Part shown: piece by piece, positions 21,192 through 29,250 of the stretch
Layout of the letters: each line of letters opens with the position of its first letter
How positions within the stretch are numbered: position 1 is the first letter of the stretch
Assembly: GCA_964393325.1 (NCBI GenBank)
Contig: CAYMTE010000014.1
Location: 1 to 29,305, forward strand
Length of the DNA: 29,305 nt
Direction: 5' to 3'
From: JBAZWV01 sp964393325
Lineage (GTDB): Bacteria; Patescibacteriota; Patescibacteriia; 2-12-FULL-60-25
The notes under the pieces: generated by a model
Seen by the model: only the letters and a program-made list of their open reading frames with translations
What the model was told of the DNA's origin: nothing
Databases searched by the model: none
Made by a program: the position numbers and the translations under genes

Positions 21192-22205
21192 ATGCTCCTG
21201 CGAGGCATTGATGTTGGATGCGCCTTTGTGTCTTCAGGGGTGCTGGGGTTTTTTGGCGATGGATACGCGTATCACCACGTTCCGCCGTGGAGATATTGGG
21301 CGGCGGCGCAAGACCACATGACGTTTGTCGCGAAGACGACGACACTGCATCCGCGAGCGGGGAACATGCCGCTCGATTGGAAGTACGATCCGCGAGAGCT
21401 GTTTCCGCGATGCATCGTCGTGGATTTTCGTCAGTCGTTCGTGTTGAACGCCGTCGGCCTCTCTGGACCGGGAGCGCAAGCCCTCTTTGAGGAGGGGCCG
21501 TGGTTTCAGCGAACGAAGCCATTCTTTCTTTCCTTCATGGCCGTGGGAAAGAGGAGAGAAGATCGCCTGCAGGAGGCGCGGGGATTCGTTTCGTTGTTCA
21601 GTAGGTATCGCTCGCTCTTCAAGACGAGCGTTGGGCTTGAGATCAACGTTTCGTGTCCGAATGTTGGGCATCAGTGGGAAGACCTCATCCATGAGGCACA
21701 TGGGATGCTCGATGCATTCTCGGTGCTCGATATCCCGCTCGTACCCAATGTCAGCGCCGTTCTTCGTCCGCAGGCGGCACGAGGGATTGCAGAGCATCCG
21801 GCTTGCGATGCCGTGTCGGTTGCGAACTCCATTCCGTTTGGGGAATTTCCGGAACGGATCAATTGGAAGAAGCTATTCGGCACCCTGATCTCTCCCTTGG
21901 AACGGCGAGGATTTGGCCCCGGAGGCCTCTCGGGGAAGCCGATCTATCCTGTGACGCTGGATTGGCTCGAGGAGTTGCAGGACGCGAGATATCGCTTTCC
22001 AAAGCCACTCATCATCGGTGGAGGTATCCAGGACGGTGTGGATGCGGAGCGTGTGCTCCGAGCTGGGTTTCCTGCCGTTCGCGCCGTGAAGTACGGGACG
22101 GGTTTCCTGCTTCGGCCATGGAACGCACATAGCGTTGTCCAGGCGGCCTCTACGGCGCTGGATACCCGCGCGCTCCATGGGCAGCCGTACCCATATCGTG
22201 CGTAG
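21192..22205 (+). CDS. Dihydroorotate dehydrogenase-like FMN-dependent TIM-barrel protein
   Basis: The 337-residue protein has the DHOD barrel order: NAVGLSGPG, the substrate/FMN motif EINVSCPNVG, SVANSIPFG, GPGGLSGKPIYP and the phosphate-binding LIIGGGIQDGVDAERVLRAG. DHOD oxidises dihydroorotate in pyrimidine synthesis. The strand that usually carries the conserved FMN Lys (VKxSP) reads PLVPNVSAVL here, with no Lys. The N-terminal ~60 residues are unusual. No other pyrimidine gene is nearby. It may therefore be a divergent paralogue. It starts behind a strong GGGAGG site within a hairpin, and is followed by its own terminator. Confidence 0.75.
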   Translation: MLLRGIDVGCAFVSSGVLGFFGDGYAYHHVPPWRYWAAAQDHMTFVAKTTTLHPRAGNMPLDWKYDPRELFPRCIVVDFRQSFVLNAVGLSGPGAQALFEEGPWFQRTKPFFLSFMAVGKRREDRLQEARGFVSLFSRYRSLFKTSVGLEINVSCPNVGHQWEDLIHEAHGMLDAFSVLDIPLVPNVSAVLRPQAARGIAEHPACDAVSVANSIPFGEFPERINWKKLFGTLISPLERRGFGPGGLSGKPIYPVTLDWLEELQDARYRFPKPLIIGGGIQDGVDAERVLRAGFPAVRAVKYGTGFLLRPWNAHSVVQAASTALDTRALHGQPYPYRA

Positions 22206-22217
22206 GATTTGCTATAA

Positions 22218-22239
22218 GCCGCGAACTCGCGGCTTTTTT
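22218..22239 (+). terminator. Terminator after the DHOD-like gene
   Basis: GCCGCG (22218-22223), loop AACT, CGCGGC (22228-22233), then TTTTTT. Confidence 0.92.
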
Positions 22240-22247
22240 GTTATGAT
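22239..22247 (+). promoter_or_regulatory. Extended -10 promoter fused to the terminator
   Basis: TGT followed by TATGAT (22242-22247), directly after the terminator T-run. There is no -35 match at 17 bases (it would fall in the hairpin). The ATG of the next gene is 18 bases downstream. Confidence 0.4.
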
Positions 22248-22265
22248 AGTGCCAGTACAACGCCT

Positions 22266-23303
22266 ATGAAAAAACCGCAACGTCGGACGACAGGGTTGCT
22301 TGCGCTCCTGGCGACATTTCTTGTCGTTGGCGGTGTCGTGATGGTGGCGATGCTTGCAACACCGAAATTGGATCCGAACACAAAACTTTCACCATTGGCA
22401 CAGCGTCCGGTATCAACCCCGGAGGCGACGACAACCGGAATGCTTGTGGTTGATGCGGCGGGCGCACGGCTTTTGCAGGATGGAGAATCTCGAACGCTTT
22501 CGTGGCCCGAAGATGTTAAGCGTCTCGGCGCGCCGATCTCGCAGCTTGAAGGCGTAGATGCATTAACCGGCGAGCGTGTATACCTCACGAGTGGATTTGC
22601 AAAAGAATCATCGGCGGGTATTCATTCGCCGGACGGCCGTCGATCTGCTCATCCTGCGCCATCGAAAGCGGATGGAACGGGAAGTATAGAGATTCGTCTT
22701 GGGTCAGACCGAAGAACGGTTGTCCTTCGCGTTCCGAACGGTGGAGGTGTGAAAGATGTGATACTCGTCGGGTGGTGGGATGACGAAACGATTGCGTTTA
22801 CCGGACGGACGACGTCGACGCGGATGGTATATGCCGCGACGCTCATGGGTTCGGTAGCGCCGGTAGCACCGATTCCGGATACGGCGGATCGTCTTTCAAT
22901 GCGAGAGGGAATGCTCTGGTATGTGACGGCAGAGCCGGGCGAAGGATTAGAGTCGCCATTTGTGCCACCGTCGGAATTGCATCGCGTGTCGCGATCGGGA
23001 TTGGACGAGCGTCTTGTTCGTTCCGAAGCGCAGGTCGTGATGACGTATACGCTGCGTGGAAAACACATCGCGTACGAATTGCAGGATGAATCCATGATGT
23101 TGCACACGGATAGCGCGTTGCCCGAAGCGCCACTTGGTACGGGTATTCCGCTCATGTTTCGCGACGCCACGCACCTCGTCATTCAGCGAAACGGGGACGT
23201 CATTTCAAAAGATGTTGTTACGGGACGTGAAGAAATGCTGTTTCACGTCTCGGAATCAGGCACGATGATTTTTTCACTCCCCGAATCCTCGACGATGAAG
23301 TAA
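22266..23303 (+). CDS. Membrane-anchored extracytoplasmic protein, possibly beta-propeller-like
   Basis: The 345-residue protein has a basic N-terminus (MKKPQRRTTG) and one hydrophobic segment (residues ~9-31, LLALLATFLVVGGVVMVAML), so the rest is probably outside the membrane. The exterior is rich in short strands with repeated patterns of the kind found in TolB/WD-like propellers (GWWDDETIAFTGR, VYAATLMGS, LHRVSRSGLDERLV, HLVIQRNGDVISKDVVTGREEMLF). No catalytic motif was found. The next gene encodes another anchored protein 21 bases downstream, followed by aspS 3 bases after that, so the three are probably co-transcribed. Confidence 0.65.
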   Translation: MKKPQRRTTGLLALLATFLVVGGVVMVAMLATPKLDPNTKLSPLAQRPVSTPEATTTGMLVVDAAGARLLQDGESRTLSWPEDVKRLGAPISQLEGVDALTGERVYLTSGFAKESSAGIHSPDGRRSAHPAPSKADGTGSIEIRLGSDRRTVVLRVPNGGGVKDVILVGWWDDETIAFTGRTTSTRMVYAATLMGSVAPVAPIPDTADRLSMREGMLWYVTAEPGEGLESPFVPPSELHRVSRSGLDERLVRSEAQVVMTYTLRGKHIAYELQDESMMLHTDSALPEAPLGTGIPLMFRDATHLVIQRNGDVISKDVVTGREEMLFHVSESGTMIFSLPESSTMK

Positions 23304-23324
23304 AAACGCCGTACCATATCGCGT

Positions 23325-24020
23325 ATGGCTTCTGGAATCATGCGAACATCAACGCTGAATATATTGCTCGCTGTCGCTATCGTTGCGACGTGTGTGGGAA
23401 TCGGTTTGTGTATCGCTACAAGGTATCCTCAATCAAGAACGCAACGGACGACGTCGTCGAGCACGCCGGCTCTTGATACGCGGCTAGGTGCGGCAGGGAG
23501 CGTGTGCGGCGGGTCGCAGCGGTTGCCCTGCATGCCGGGATTTCGATGTGAGATATCTGCGGGTGCAGCGCAAGGTATATGCGTAGCGTCTGAAGAACGA
23601 AGGGCGGATCAGCTGCGAGCGTTGAATGAAACCTGCGGCGTAACGGACGGGTGGTGCGAGGTGGGTACGGTATGTAGACCCTCACCGCGCGAAGCGCCAG
23701 GCGTATGCGTTGAGGCGGGTGCGACAAGTCCAAGCGTGCTAAAGCTGACGTTGGATGGGATGTCACACGACGGGACGACATATATCGCGACGTCCGGATC
23801 CTCTGTACGGATCAGTGTTCAGACGATCAATGCGAAAGGTGTAACGGTGGTATTTGGTCCTGTGGGAGGCGAACGAAGCGTTGTGCTTTCTCGGGGGGAT
23901 GGAGGCCTCTTTACCGGGGAATATACGGTTCCACCCGGGTTGAATGGCGATCTCCAGGTGCTCACGACCGACGACCGTGGACAAATAGCCGCAATGTCGG
24001 TTAAGGTAAGGGCTGAATAA
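23325..24020 (+). CDS. Anchored Cys-rich surface protein with two tandem Cys motifs and a C-terminal beta-sandwich-like domain
   Basis: The 231-residue protein begins with one hydrophobic segment (LNILLAVAIVATCVGIGLCI, residues ~11-30). After a Ser/Thr linker come two similar four-Cys units: CGGSQRLPCMPGFRC...GIC and CGVTDGWCEVGTVC...GVC, each ~27 residues. Such units would form disulfides outside the cell. The C-terminal ~95 residues are strand-rich (SGSSVRISVQTINAKGVTVVFG; GGLFTGEYTVPPGLNGDLQVLTTD) and resemble an Ig-like/carbohydrate-binding sandwich, but no family can be named. ATG 23325 is used; a second Met at residue 6 is possible. It is 3 bases before aspS. Confidence 0.65.
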   Translation: MASGIMRTSTLNILLAVAIVATCVGIGLCIATRYPQSRTQRTTSSSTPALDTRLGAAGSVCGGSQRLPCMPGFRCEISAGAAQGICVASEERRADQLRALNETCGVTDGWCEVGTVCRPSPREAPGVCVEAGATSPSVLKLTLDGMSHDGTTYIATSGSSVRISVQTINAKGVTVVFGPVGGERSVVLSRGDGGLFTGEYTVPPGLNGDLQVLTTDDRGQIAAMSVKVRAE

Positions 24021-24023
24021 TCT

Positions 24024-25421
24024 ATGCAACAGCGAACGATGCACCGCGACACGATCCGTCGCATTGGAGAAGAGGTGGTGGTAAAGGGGTGGGTACATAC
24101 ACGTCGAGACATGGGAAAACTCGCCTTTTTGGACATGCGCGATCGATCCGGTCTTTTGCAGGTCGTTCTCGTTCCCGCCGAGTTGTCGGAGCGTGCGCGA
24201 GCACTCATGAATGATATTCGTTCGGAGTACTGCCTTGCGATTACGGGAATCGTGCAGAAGCGTGGCGAAAAGCAGGTCAATCCAAATCTCGAAACAGGAA
24301 CGGTGGAGCTGTTGGCAAAAGATATTGAGCTGTTGAATCCGGCGAAGACGCCGCCATTTGAGCTTGAGAACACAGCTGGCGTGAACGAAGAGGCGCGGAT
24401 GACATATCGATATCTCGACCTTCGCAGTCCTCGGATGGTGAAGAACCTTGAACTGCGTGGAGCGGTTGCGTCGTTCATGCGTGATTTTTTGCGCAAGGAG
24501 GGTTTTCTCGAAATCGAAACACCGAATCTCACCAAGGGAACGCCGGAAGGTTCGCGAGAGTTTTTAGTTCCGTCTCGATTGCATGATGGAGAATTTTACG
24601 TCCTTCCGCAGTCTCCGCAGCAGTTTAAGCAGTTGCTCATGGTCGCAGGAATCGAGCGATATTTTCAGATCGCGCGGTGCTTCCGTGACGAAGATCAACG
24701 CGGCGACCGTCAACCGGAATTCACGCAACTCGACATGGAAATGTCGTTTGTTACGCGTGAGGACGTGATGTCGCTTGTTGAGCGGCTCATGATCGAACTC
24801 GTGAAGACCGTGACGCCGGAAAAGACATTGACGTTCACGACATTCCCGCGCATCTCGTATGCCGATTCCATGGCGCAATACGGGAATGACAAGCCCGACA
24901 TGCGATCAGACAAAAGCAATCCGAATGAACTCGCGTTTTGTTGGGTCGTCGATTTTCCGATGTTTGAAGATGATGGTGAAGGTGGCGTGCAGGCTGTTCA
25001 TCATCCCTTCACCTCACCGCATCCGGATGATGTCGGATTGCTCGACACGGAGCCGACAAAGGCACGCGCAAACGCATACGACCTCGTGCTGAACGGATAC
25101 GAAATCTGGGGAGGATCGATCCGTATTCACGTGCGAGAATTACAGGAGCGTGTTTTCCAGTTGCTTGGGTTGAAAGAAGAGCAGATTCGCGCACGCTTCG
25201 GACATTTGCTTCACGCGTTTGAGTTTGGCGCGCCTCCACATGGCGGGATCGCGGCAGGGTTTGATCGTGTTGTCATGATCCTTGCGAACGAACCGAACAT
25301 TCGCGAAGTCATTGCGTTTCCAAAGACCGGCGATGCGCGAGATCTTCTCATGGGCGCGCCGTCTGAGATTGAGCAGAAGCGGCTCGACGAAGCGCATATC
25401 GAGATCAAGAAGAAAAAATAA
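24024..25421 (+). CDS. aspS: Aspartyl-tRNA synthetase, bacterial-type catalytic core without GAD domain
   Basis: The 465-residue class IIb enzyme attaches Asp to tRNA. It has the OB-fold (VVVKGWVHTRRDMGKLAFLDMRDRSGLLQVV), motif 1, the bacterial flipping-loop region (KGTPEGSREFLVPSR), motif 2 (FRDEDQRGDRQPEFTQLDMEMSF) and motif 3 (GGIAAGFDRVVMILANEPNIREVIAFPK). Bacterial AspRS is normally ~590 residues with a ~100-residue GAD domain inserted after YGxDKPDxR. Here YGNDKPDMR (286-294) is followed after ~11 residues by CWVVDFPMF, so the insertion is missing and the flanking core is intact. It is the last gene of its unit. Charging specificity (tRNA-Asp only or also tRNA-Asn) cannot be read directly; asnS is present at 19835. 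Confidence 0.95.
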   Translation: MQQRTMHRDTIRRIGEEVVVKGWVHTRRDMGKLAFLDMRDRSGLLQVVLVPAELSERARALMNDIRSEYCLAITGIVQKRGEKQVNPNLETGTVELLAKDIELLNPAKTPPFELENTAGVNEEARMTYRYLDLRSPRMVKNLELRGAVASFMRDFLRKEGFLEIETPNLTKGTPEGSREFLVPSRLHDGEFYVLPQSPQQFKQLLMVAGIERYFQIARCFRDEDQRGDRQPEFTQLDMEMSFVTREDVMSLVERLMIELVKTVTPEKTLTFTTFPRISYADSMAQYGNDKPDMRSDKSNPNELAFCWVVDFPMFEDDGEGGVQAVHHPFTSPHPDDVGLLDTEPTKARANAYDLVLNGYEIWGGSIRIHVRELQERVFQLLGLKEEQIRARFGHLLHAFEFGAPPHGGIAAGFDRVVMILANEPNIREVIAFPKTGDARDLLMGAPSEIEQKRLDEAHIEIKKKK

Positions 25422-25443
25422 AAAACCGCCGTTCAAAGGCGGT
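25421..25443 (-). terminator. Minus-strand terminator overlapping the end of the hypothetical gene
   Basis: On the minus strand ACCGCC, a 7-nt loop, GGCGGT, then TTTTT (25425-25421). The stop codon TGA of the 25433-25783 gene sits in the loop. On the plus strand the hairpin lacks a T-run, so it favours termination of the minus-strand gene. Confidence 0.8.
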
Positions 25444-25783
25444 AGTGTCTGCTTGCGTCGAGCTGCGAGAGGATATTGAGCTGCTCGATCAGGTGTTGAT
25501 CGATAACGCAGGATCCAAGCAGGAGGCATGAAATGCTTCGTTCGATATCGTACGGTTCGTACGAATCGTAGAGATACCACTCCGTGCGGGTTTCTCGCGA
25601 GGTGCGTCTCCTGAACCCGACATACAGGAGCCCGTGGAGGCCGAGGATGATGCCTTGGGTGAGACGGGCCTCTGTGTTGTAGTACTGTATCCACCCCGGA
25701 AGACGAGATTTTACCCATTCGTAGAACTCCGAGGACGCGATGTCGGTCGTCGGAAGGGTTCTAAAGACGACATACAGCCGCAT
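25433..25783 (-). CDS. Hypothetical protein, strong ribosome-binding site
   Basis: A 116-residue protein of no recognised family, starting at ATG 25783 behind AAAGGAGG, the best Shine-Dalgarno in the window. It contains aromatic-rich segments (EFYEWVKSRLPGWIQYYNTEARL; GLHGLLYVGFRRR; EWYLYDSYEPYDIERS) and ends SRHYRL. No membrane segment or catalytic motif is clear. It converges with aspS, has a candidate promoter at 25813-25840 and its own terminator, whose stem encodes the last codons. The codon use is similar to neighbours. Confidence 0.75.
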   Translation of the reverse strand: MRLYVVFRTLPTTDIASSEFYEWVKSRLPGWIQYYNTEARLTQGIILGLHGLLYVGFRRRTSRETRTEWYLYDSYEPYDIERSISCLLLGSCVIDQHLIEQLNILSQLDASRHYRL

Positions 25784-25812
25784 CGCTCCTCCTTTCTAGG
25801 GAACTGGCGAGT

Positions 25813-25840
25813 TCTTAACGCAGGGTAGATTTTCTGTCAA
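25813..25840 (-). promoter_or_regulatory. Promoter of the minus-strand hypothetical gene
   Basis: Minus strand TTGACA (25840-25835), then TTAAGA (25818-25813) at a 16-nt spacing; TAAGAA fits 17 nt. It lies ~30 bases upstream of the ATG. Confidence 0.55.
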
Positions 25841-25860
25841 CCGTGGGCTATTCTACTCGT

Positions 25861-26604
25861 ATGGCCGTGACCTTTCGGGTGGAGTCGTTTGAAGGGCCGC
25901 TCGACCTCCTGCTTCAGCTCGTGGAGCAGGAGCAGCTTGATATTTCTACCATTTCGCTCGCAACGGTTGCGGATCAATTTTTGCAGCACGTGCAATCCGC
26001 GACGCAGATCCCCCCAGAAGAACTCGCAGATTTTTTGGTCGTCGCCGCAAAGTTGATGTACCTCAAATCCAAGATGCTGCTGCCTTCCCTGGTAGACGAA
26101 GAGCTCGAAGAGGGGCCGGATTTGGAACAACAACTTCGGGAATATCGTCGGTTTGTTTCGGCATCGAGAGAGATTGATGCGATGTGGAAGTCTGGGCAAC
26201 GGTCATTTGCGCGTGTTGAACGTGCAGCGCCACGTGTGGCGCAGGGATTTTTTCCTCCGGCGGACGTAACGGCGGAGACGCTTCGTGATGTAATGCGTCG
26301 CGTCATCGCGCGCATTGAACCGTTGATCCGATTGCCAAAAACGAGCATTGAACGCGCCGTGAGTATCCAAGAGAAAATTCAAGACCTATTTCACCGTGTG
26401 CGTCATCACGCGAAGATGACATTTCATTCCTTTGTTGAGCAGTCTTCCACGCGTACGGATGCGATCGTTTCATTTCTTGCATTATTAGAACTCGTGAAGC
26501 AACGATTCGTTCTTGTACATCAATCATCGCTGTTTCACGATATCGATATTGCCGTCGCGCCAGACGCGCCGTCTGTAGATCCTCTTGCTGAATCATTTGT
26601 ATGA
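25861..26604 (+). CDS. scpA: Segregation and condensation protein A
   Basis: The 247-residue kleisin joins the SMC head and ScpB in the bacterial condensin. The N-terminal motif VESFEGPLDLLLQLVEQEQLDI, the segment EELADFLVVAAKLMYLKSKMLLP and the C-terminal winged helix (IVSFLALLELVKQRFVLVHQ) are typical ScpA. ATG 25861 was chosen over an upstream GTG at 25843. A TATTCT at 25849-25854 lies 7 bases before the ATG, so the message may be leaderless. It overlaps scpB by 4 bases (ATGA). Confidence 0.93.
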   Translation: MAVTFRVESFEGPLDLLLQLVEQEQLDISTISLATVADQFLQHVQSATQIPPEELADFLVVAAKLMYLKSKMLLPSLVDEELEEGPDLEQQLREYRRFVSASREIDAMWKSGQRSFARVERAAPRVAQGFFPPADVTAETLRDVMRRVIARIEPLIRLPKTSIERAVSIQEKIQDLFHRVRHHAKMTFHSFVEQSSTRTDAIVSFLALLELVKQRFVLVHQSSLFHDIDIAVAPDAPSVDPLAESFV

Positions 26605-27185
26605 ACCTCGAAGCCTCTATTGAAGCGATCCTCTTCGCATCCGCAAAGCCGTTCTCTATTCGTCGGCTTGCAGAATTGACGTCGGCGTCCACGCAGGACA
26701 TTGAAGCAGCGCTCACGGCAATGGCGGGCGCTCTCAATGAGGCGGAGAGCGGCGTCATGCTACAGCGAAACGGGAATGATGTTGAACTCGTGACACGTCC
26801 GGAGCTCGCGGATGTCGTGTCCAAGGTTGTGCACGTTGAGACGCATGGCGAACTCACACGGCCGTCACTTGAAACACTGACGATTCTCGCGTATCGTGGG
26901 CCACTGACACGTCCGGAGCTCGAGCAGGTTCGAGGAGTACAGTCTTCGATGATCCTCCGAAACTTGTTGATGCGAGGCTTGATCGAAGAACGGGAGGATA
27001 CGCGCCTTGGTCAGCCGACGTACGCGGTCACATTCGACTTTTTAAATCATCTTGGCGTTTCTTCCGTTGAAGAGCTTCCGGATTATGATACGTTGCGTGG
27101 TCACGCAGCTGTTGCAGATGTGCTTGCGCAGCTCGAACCAACTCCTGCGGCATCGACGGAGTCTCTTCCTTCTCAACCCGTGTGA
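26601..27185 (+). CDS. scpB: Segregation and condensation protein B
   Basis: The 194-residue protein has the two winged-helix domains of ScpB: SIEAILFASAKPFSIRRLAELT at the start, and LETLTILAYRGPLTRPELEQVRGVQSSMILRNLLMRGLIEE followed by YAVTFDFLNHLGVSSVEELP. It binds ScpA and regulates the SMC ATPase in chromosome segregation. The C-terminal ~25 residues are a variable tail. It overlaps scpA (ATGA) and the following carboxypeptidase gene (GTGA). Confidence 0.94.
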   Translation: MNLEASIEAILFASAKPFSIRRLAELTSASTQDIEAALTAMAGALNEAESGVMLQRNGNDVELVTRPELADVVSKVVHVETHGELTRPSLETLTILAYRGPLTRPELEQVRGVQSSMILRNLLMRGLIEEREDTRLGQPTYAVTFDFLNHLGVSSVEELPDYDTLRGHAAVADVLAQLEPTPAASTESLPSQPV

Positions 27186-28081
27186 TTGATTCTCTCCTTG
27201 GTCTCGTTGCGGCAATGAGCATTGCAAGTCCATCGGCGGCGCCGGGGTTTTTAACGTCCCTTCCGGTTGCAGGTCCGGTGCAGCAAGCCGTCGTCGTGCC
27301 GCAAAAGAAGGATGTGACGCGCGTCGGCGTTCAGACAACGAGTCGTTCCGTTTTTATCGCGGATGCAAAAACAGGCGCGGTGCTCTTTGAGCGTCGTGCG
27401 CATGATGTCGTTCCGATTGCGAGTCTCACGAAGCTTATGACGGCGATGGTCTTTTTGGATACGAAACCAGATTTGAATGCGCCGCTTACGATCCTCGAGG
27501 AGGATATTGCGGATGAAGGGAAGTCGGTTTTTGCACCCGGTGATGTGATGACGCAGGGGCAGGCGCTTGAGGCGCTATTGGTCGGCTCGGTGAATACGGC
27601 GGGGAATGCCCTTGCGCGCGTATCGCTTGGCAGGGAGGCATTCGTGAATGCCATGAACGAAAAAACGCAAGCGTTACGGCTCTCGTCGCCGGTATTCGTC
27701 GAACCTACGGGACTGGATGCGCGAAATCGCGCAAATGCCGCCGATGTCGCCGCGCTTCTCACGACCGCGATGTCGTATCCAGAGATTCGAGCCGTGAGCG
27801 CAAAGGCGCAGAGCGTCGTGACGACGGAAAGCGGACATACCTACGCGCTCCCATCGACAAATTTGTTACTCACCACATTTTTGAATAAGAAGCCGTTTCA
27901 GATTGTCGGCGCAAAAACAGGATCGCTTCCCGAAGCAGGGTATTGTATGGCGCAGATCACGCGCGATGCGGATGGAAATGAAGTTGTGGTCGCGAGTTTG
28001 GGAAGCGTAAACCATTTTTCGCGGTATCAGGACGTGAAAGCGGCAACCGCATGGGCCTTTGATACGTATCGCTGGAAATGA
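27182..28081 (+). CDS. Serine-type D-Ala-D-Ala carboxypeptidase (penicillin-binding protein, S11 family)
   Basis: The 299-residue protein trims peptidoglycan stem peptides outside the membrane. The three active-site motifs are present: SLTK (81-84) with the nucleophile Ser81, SVN (136-138) and KTG (245-247). EPTGLD is the usual S11 segment. The N-terminus is a short hydrophobic signal-like stretch (residues ~3-18). The C-terminal anchor domain of E. coli DacA-type proteins is absent; the sequence ends soon after the KTG domain. It starts with GTG 27182 overlapping the scpB stop, with the next gene overlapping its own stop (ATGA). Confidence 0.92.
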   Translation: MIDSLLGLVAAMSIASPSAAPGFLTSLPVAGPVQQAVVVPQKKDVTRVGVQTTSRSVFIADAKTGAVLFERRAHDVVPIASLTKLMTAMVFLDTKPDLNAPLTILEEDIADEGKSVFAPGDVMTQGQALEALLVGSVNTAGNALARVSLGREAFVNAMNEKTQALRLSSPVFVEPTGLDARNRANAADVAALLTTAMSYPEIRAVSAKAQSVVTTESGHTYALPSTNLLLTTFLNKKPFQIVGAKTGSLPEAGYCMAQITRDADGNEVVVASLGSVNHFSRYQDVKAATAWAFDTYRWK

Positions 28082-29217
28082 TTGTCGGCATCGATCTTCG
28101 TTGTCTCCCGACCGACGGAACGCCGGGGTCGGGTATTGCTCACGCGGCGCGTTTTTTGACAGAGGCGCTGGTGATTCGTGATGTTCCATGGACGTGGAAG
28201 CTGTACGTTCCCCGTGGGGCGATGGGCGTGGGGAATGCGGGAGGGGAGAGATGCGTGACCGTAGAATTGTCGCAGGGGTCGGGATCGGCGATACGTATCG
28301 CATGTATGCGATCCCCGTGTGACCTGTTATTCGTTCCCTCGGGCGCTGTTGCGCCGCTTCTCCCGGTTCGTTCACTTCCATGGGTTCATGATCTGGCGAT
28401 TTTTGATCATCCAGAATGGTTTCCGGAATCGCGTGTACGTCGGGCGGTAACAACGACACTTTTTACGAGAGGGATTCGATCCGCGCCGATTGTCTTCGCT
28501 GTGAGTGAAGATACGAAAGCACAAATCGTATCTCGGTGCGGCGTTGATGCCTCGCGCGTTATCGTGACGGAAGAAGGCGGAGACCCGTTTTTGCAGGCGC
28601 TGCATGGCGCCGCGTTGCGCGAGCAGAAGCGTGTTGCAAAACAACGCATCGCTGCAACGGGAATTACGAATGCCTTCGTGCTCGCGCTCGGAACGGTGGA
28701 ACCGCGGAAGAATCTTGCGATGCTTATGCAGGCGTGGCGTCGAGCAGTGAAGGCAATCGACCGACCGCTCGATCTCGTCATTGCGGGGCGAGATGGATGG
28801 AAGCTTAAAGAGATTCATGCGGCGATGGAGTGCCAAGTAACGCCCGAACGAGACGGCAGTCGGTTGCATCGTCTCTATGTCGTTGATGAGGATGCACGAC
28901 GCGACGTGCTCTTGGCCGCGGATCTTGTCGCGGTTCCGTCGCATCATGAAGGGTTTGGTCTTGTGGCGCTTGAAGCGATGCAGGCCGAGACGGCGGTACT
29001 CGCATCTTCCGCCGGTGCATTGCCGGAAGTTGTTGATGACGCGGGAATCCTCCTTGATCCGCATGATCGTGACGCCTGGGCGCGCGCTATCCAAGGGCTG
29101 ATTCATGATGATGTCTCGCGGGTCGATATGGCGCTTGCCGGAAAATCGAGATCGGAACGGTTTACATGGGAAGCGGTTGCAATCAAGGTGGAGGAGGGGA
29201 TTCGATCGATCTTGTAA
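28078..29217 (+). CDS. Family-4-type glycosyltransferase (GT-B fold)
   Basis: The 379-residue enzyme has the GT-B two-domain layout. The C-terminal nucleotide-sugar domain shows LGTVEPRKNLAMLMQAW, DLVIAGRDGWK, ADLVAVPSHHEGFGLVALEAMQAETAVLAS with the Ex7E pair E291 and E299, and GNVGG-like ALPEVVDDAGILLDP. Such enzymes transfer sugars to lipid or protein acceptors; sugar and acceptor cannot be predicted here. The N-terminal domain has GSGIAHAARFL. It overlaps the carboxypeptidase stop by 4 bases, and so ends an scpA-scpB-carboxypeptidase-glycosyltransferase operon. No separate terminator beyond the shared hairpin at 29224-29244 was found. Confidence 0.9.
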   Translation: MIVGIDLRCLPTDGTPGSGIAHAARFLTEALVIRDVPWTWKLYVPRGAMGVGNAGGERCVTVELSQGSGSAIRIACMRSPCDLLFVPSGAVAPLLPVRSLPWVHDLAIFDHPEWFPESRVRRAVTTTLFTRGIRSAPIVFAVSEDTKAQIVSRCGVDASRVIVTEEGGDPFLQALHGAALREQKRVAKQRIAATGITNAFVLALGTVEPRKNLAMLMQAWRRAVKAIDRPLDLVIAGRDGWKLKEIHAAMECQVTPERDGSRLHRLYVVDEDARRDVLLAADLVAVPSHHEGFGLVALEAMQAETAVLASSAGALPEVVDDAGILLDPHDRDAWARAIQGLIHDDVSRVDMALAGKSRSERFTWEAVAIKVEEGIRSIL

Positions 29218-29218
29218 G

Positions 29219-29244
29219 ACAAAAACACCCCTATATGGAGTGTT
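29219..29244 (-). terminator. Terminator of the minus-strand tRNA transcript
   Basis: Minus strand AACACTCC (29244-29237), loop ATATA, GGGGTGTT (29231-29224, one U-G pair), then T residues. On the plus strand the same stem contains a C-A mismatch and a weaker T-run, but may also serve the glycosyltransferase operon. Confidence 0.7.
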
Positions 29245-29250
29245 CTTGTT

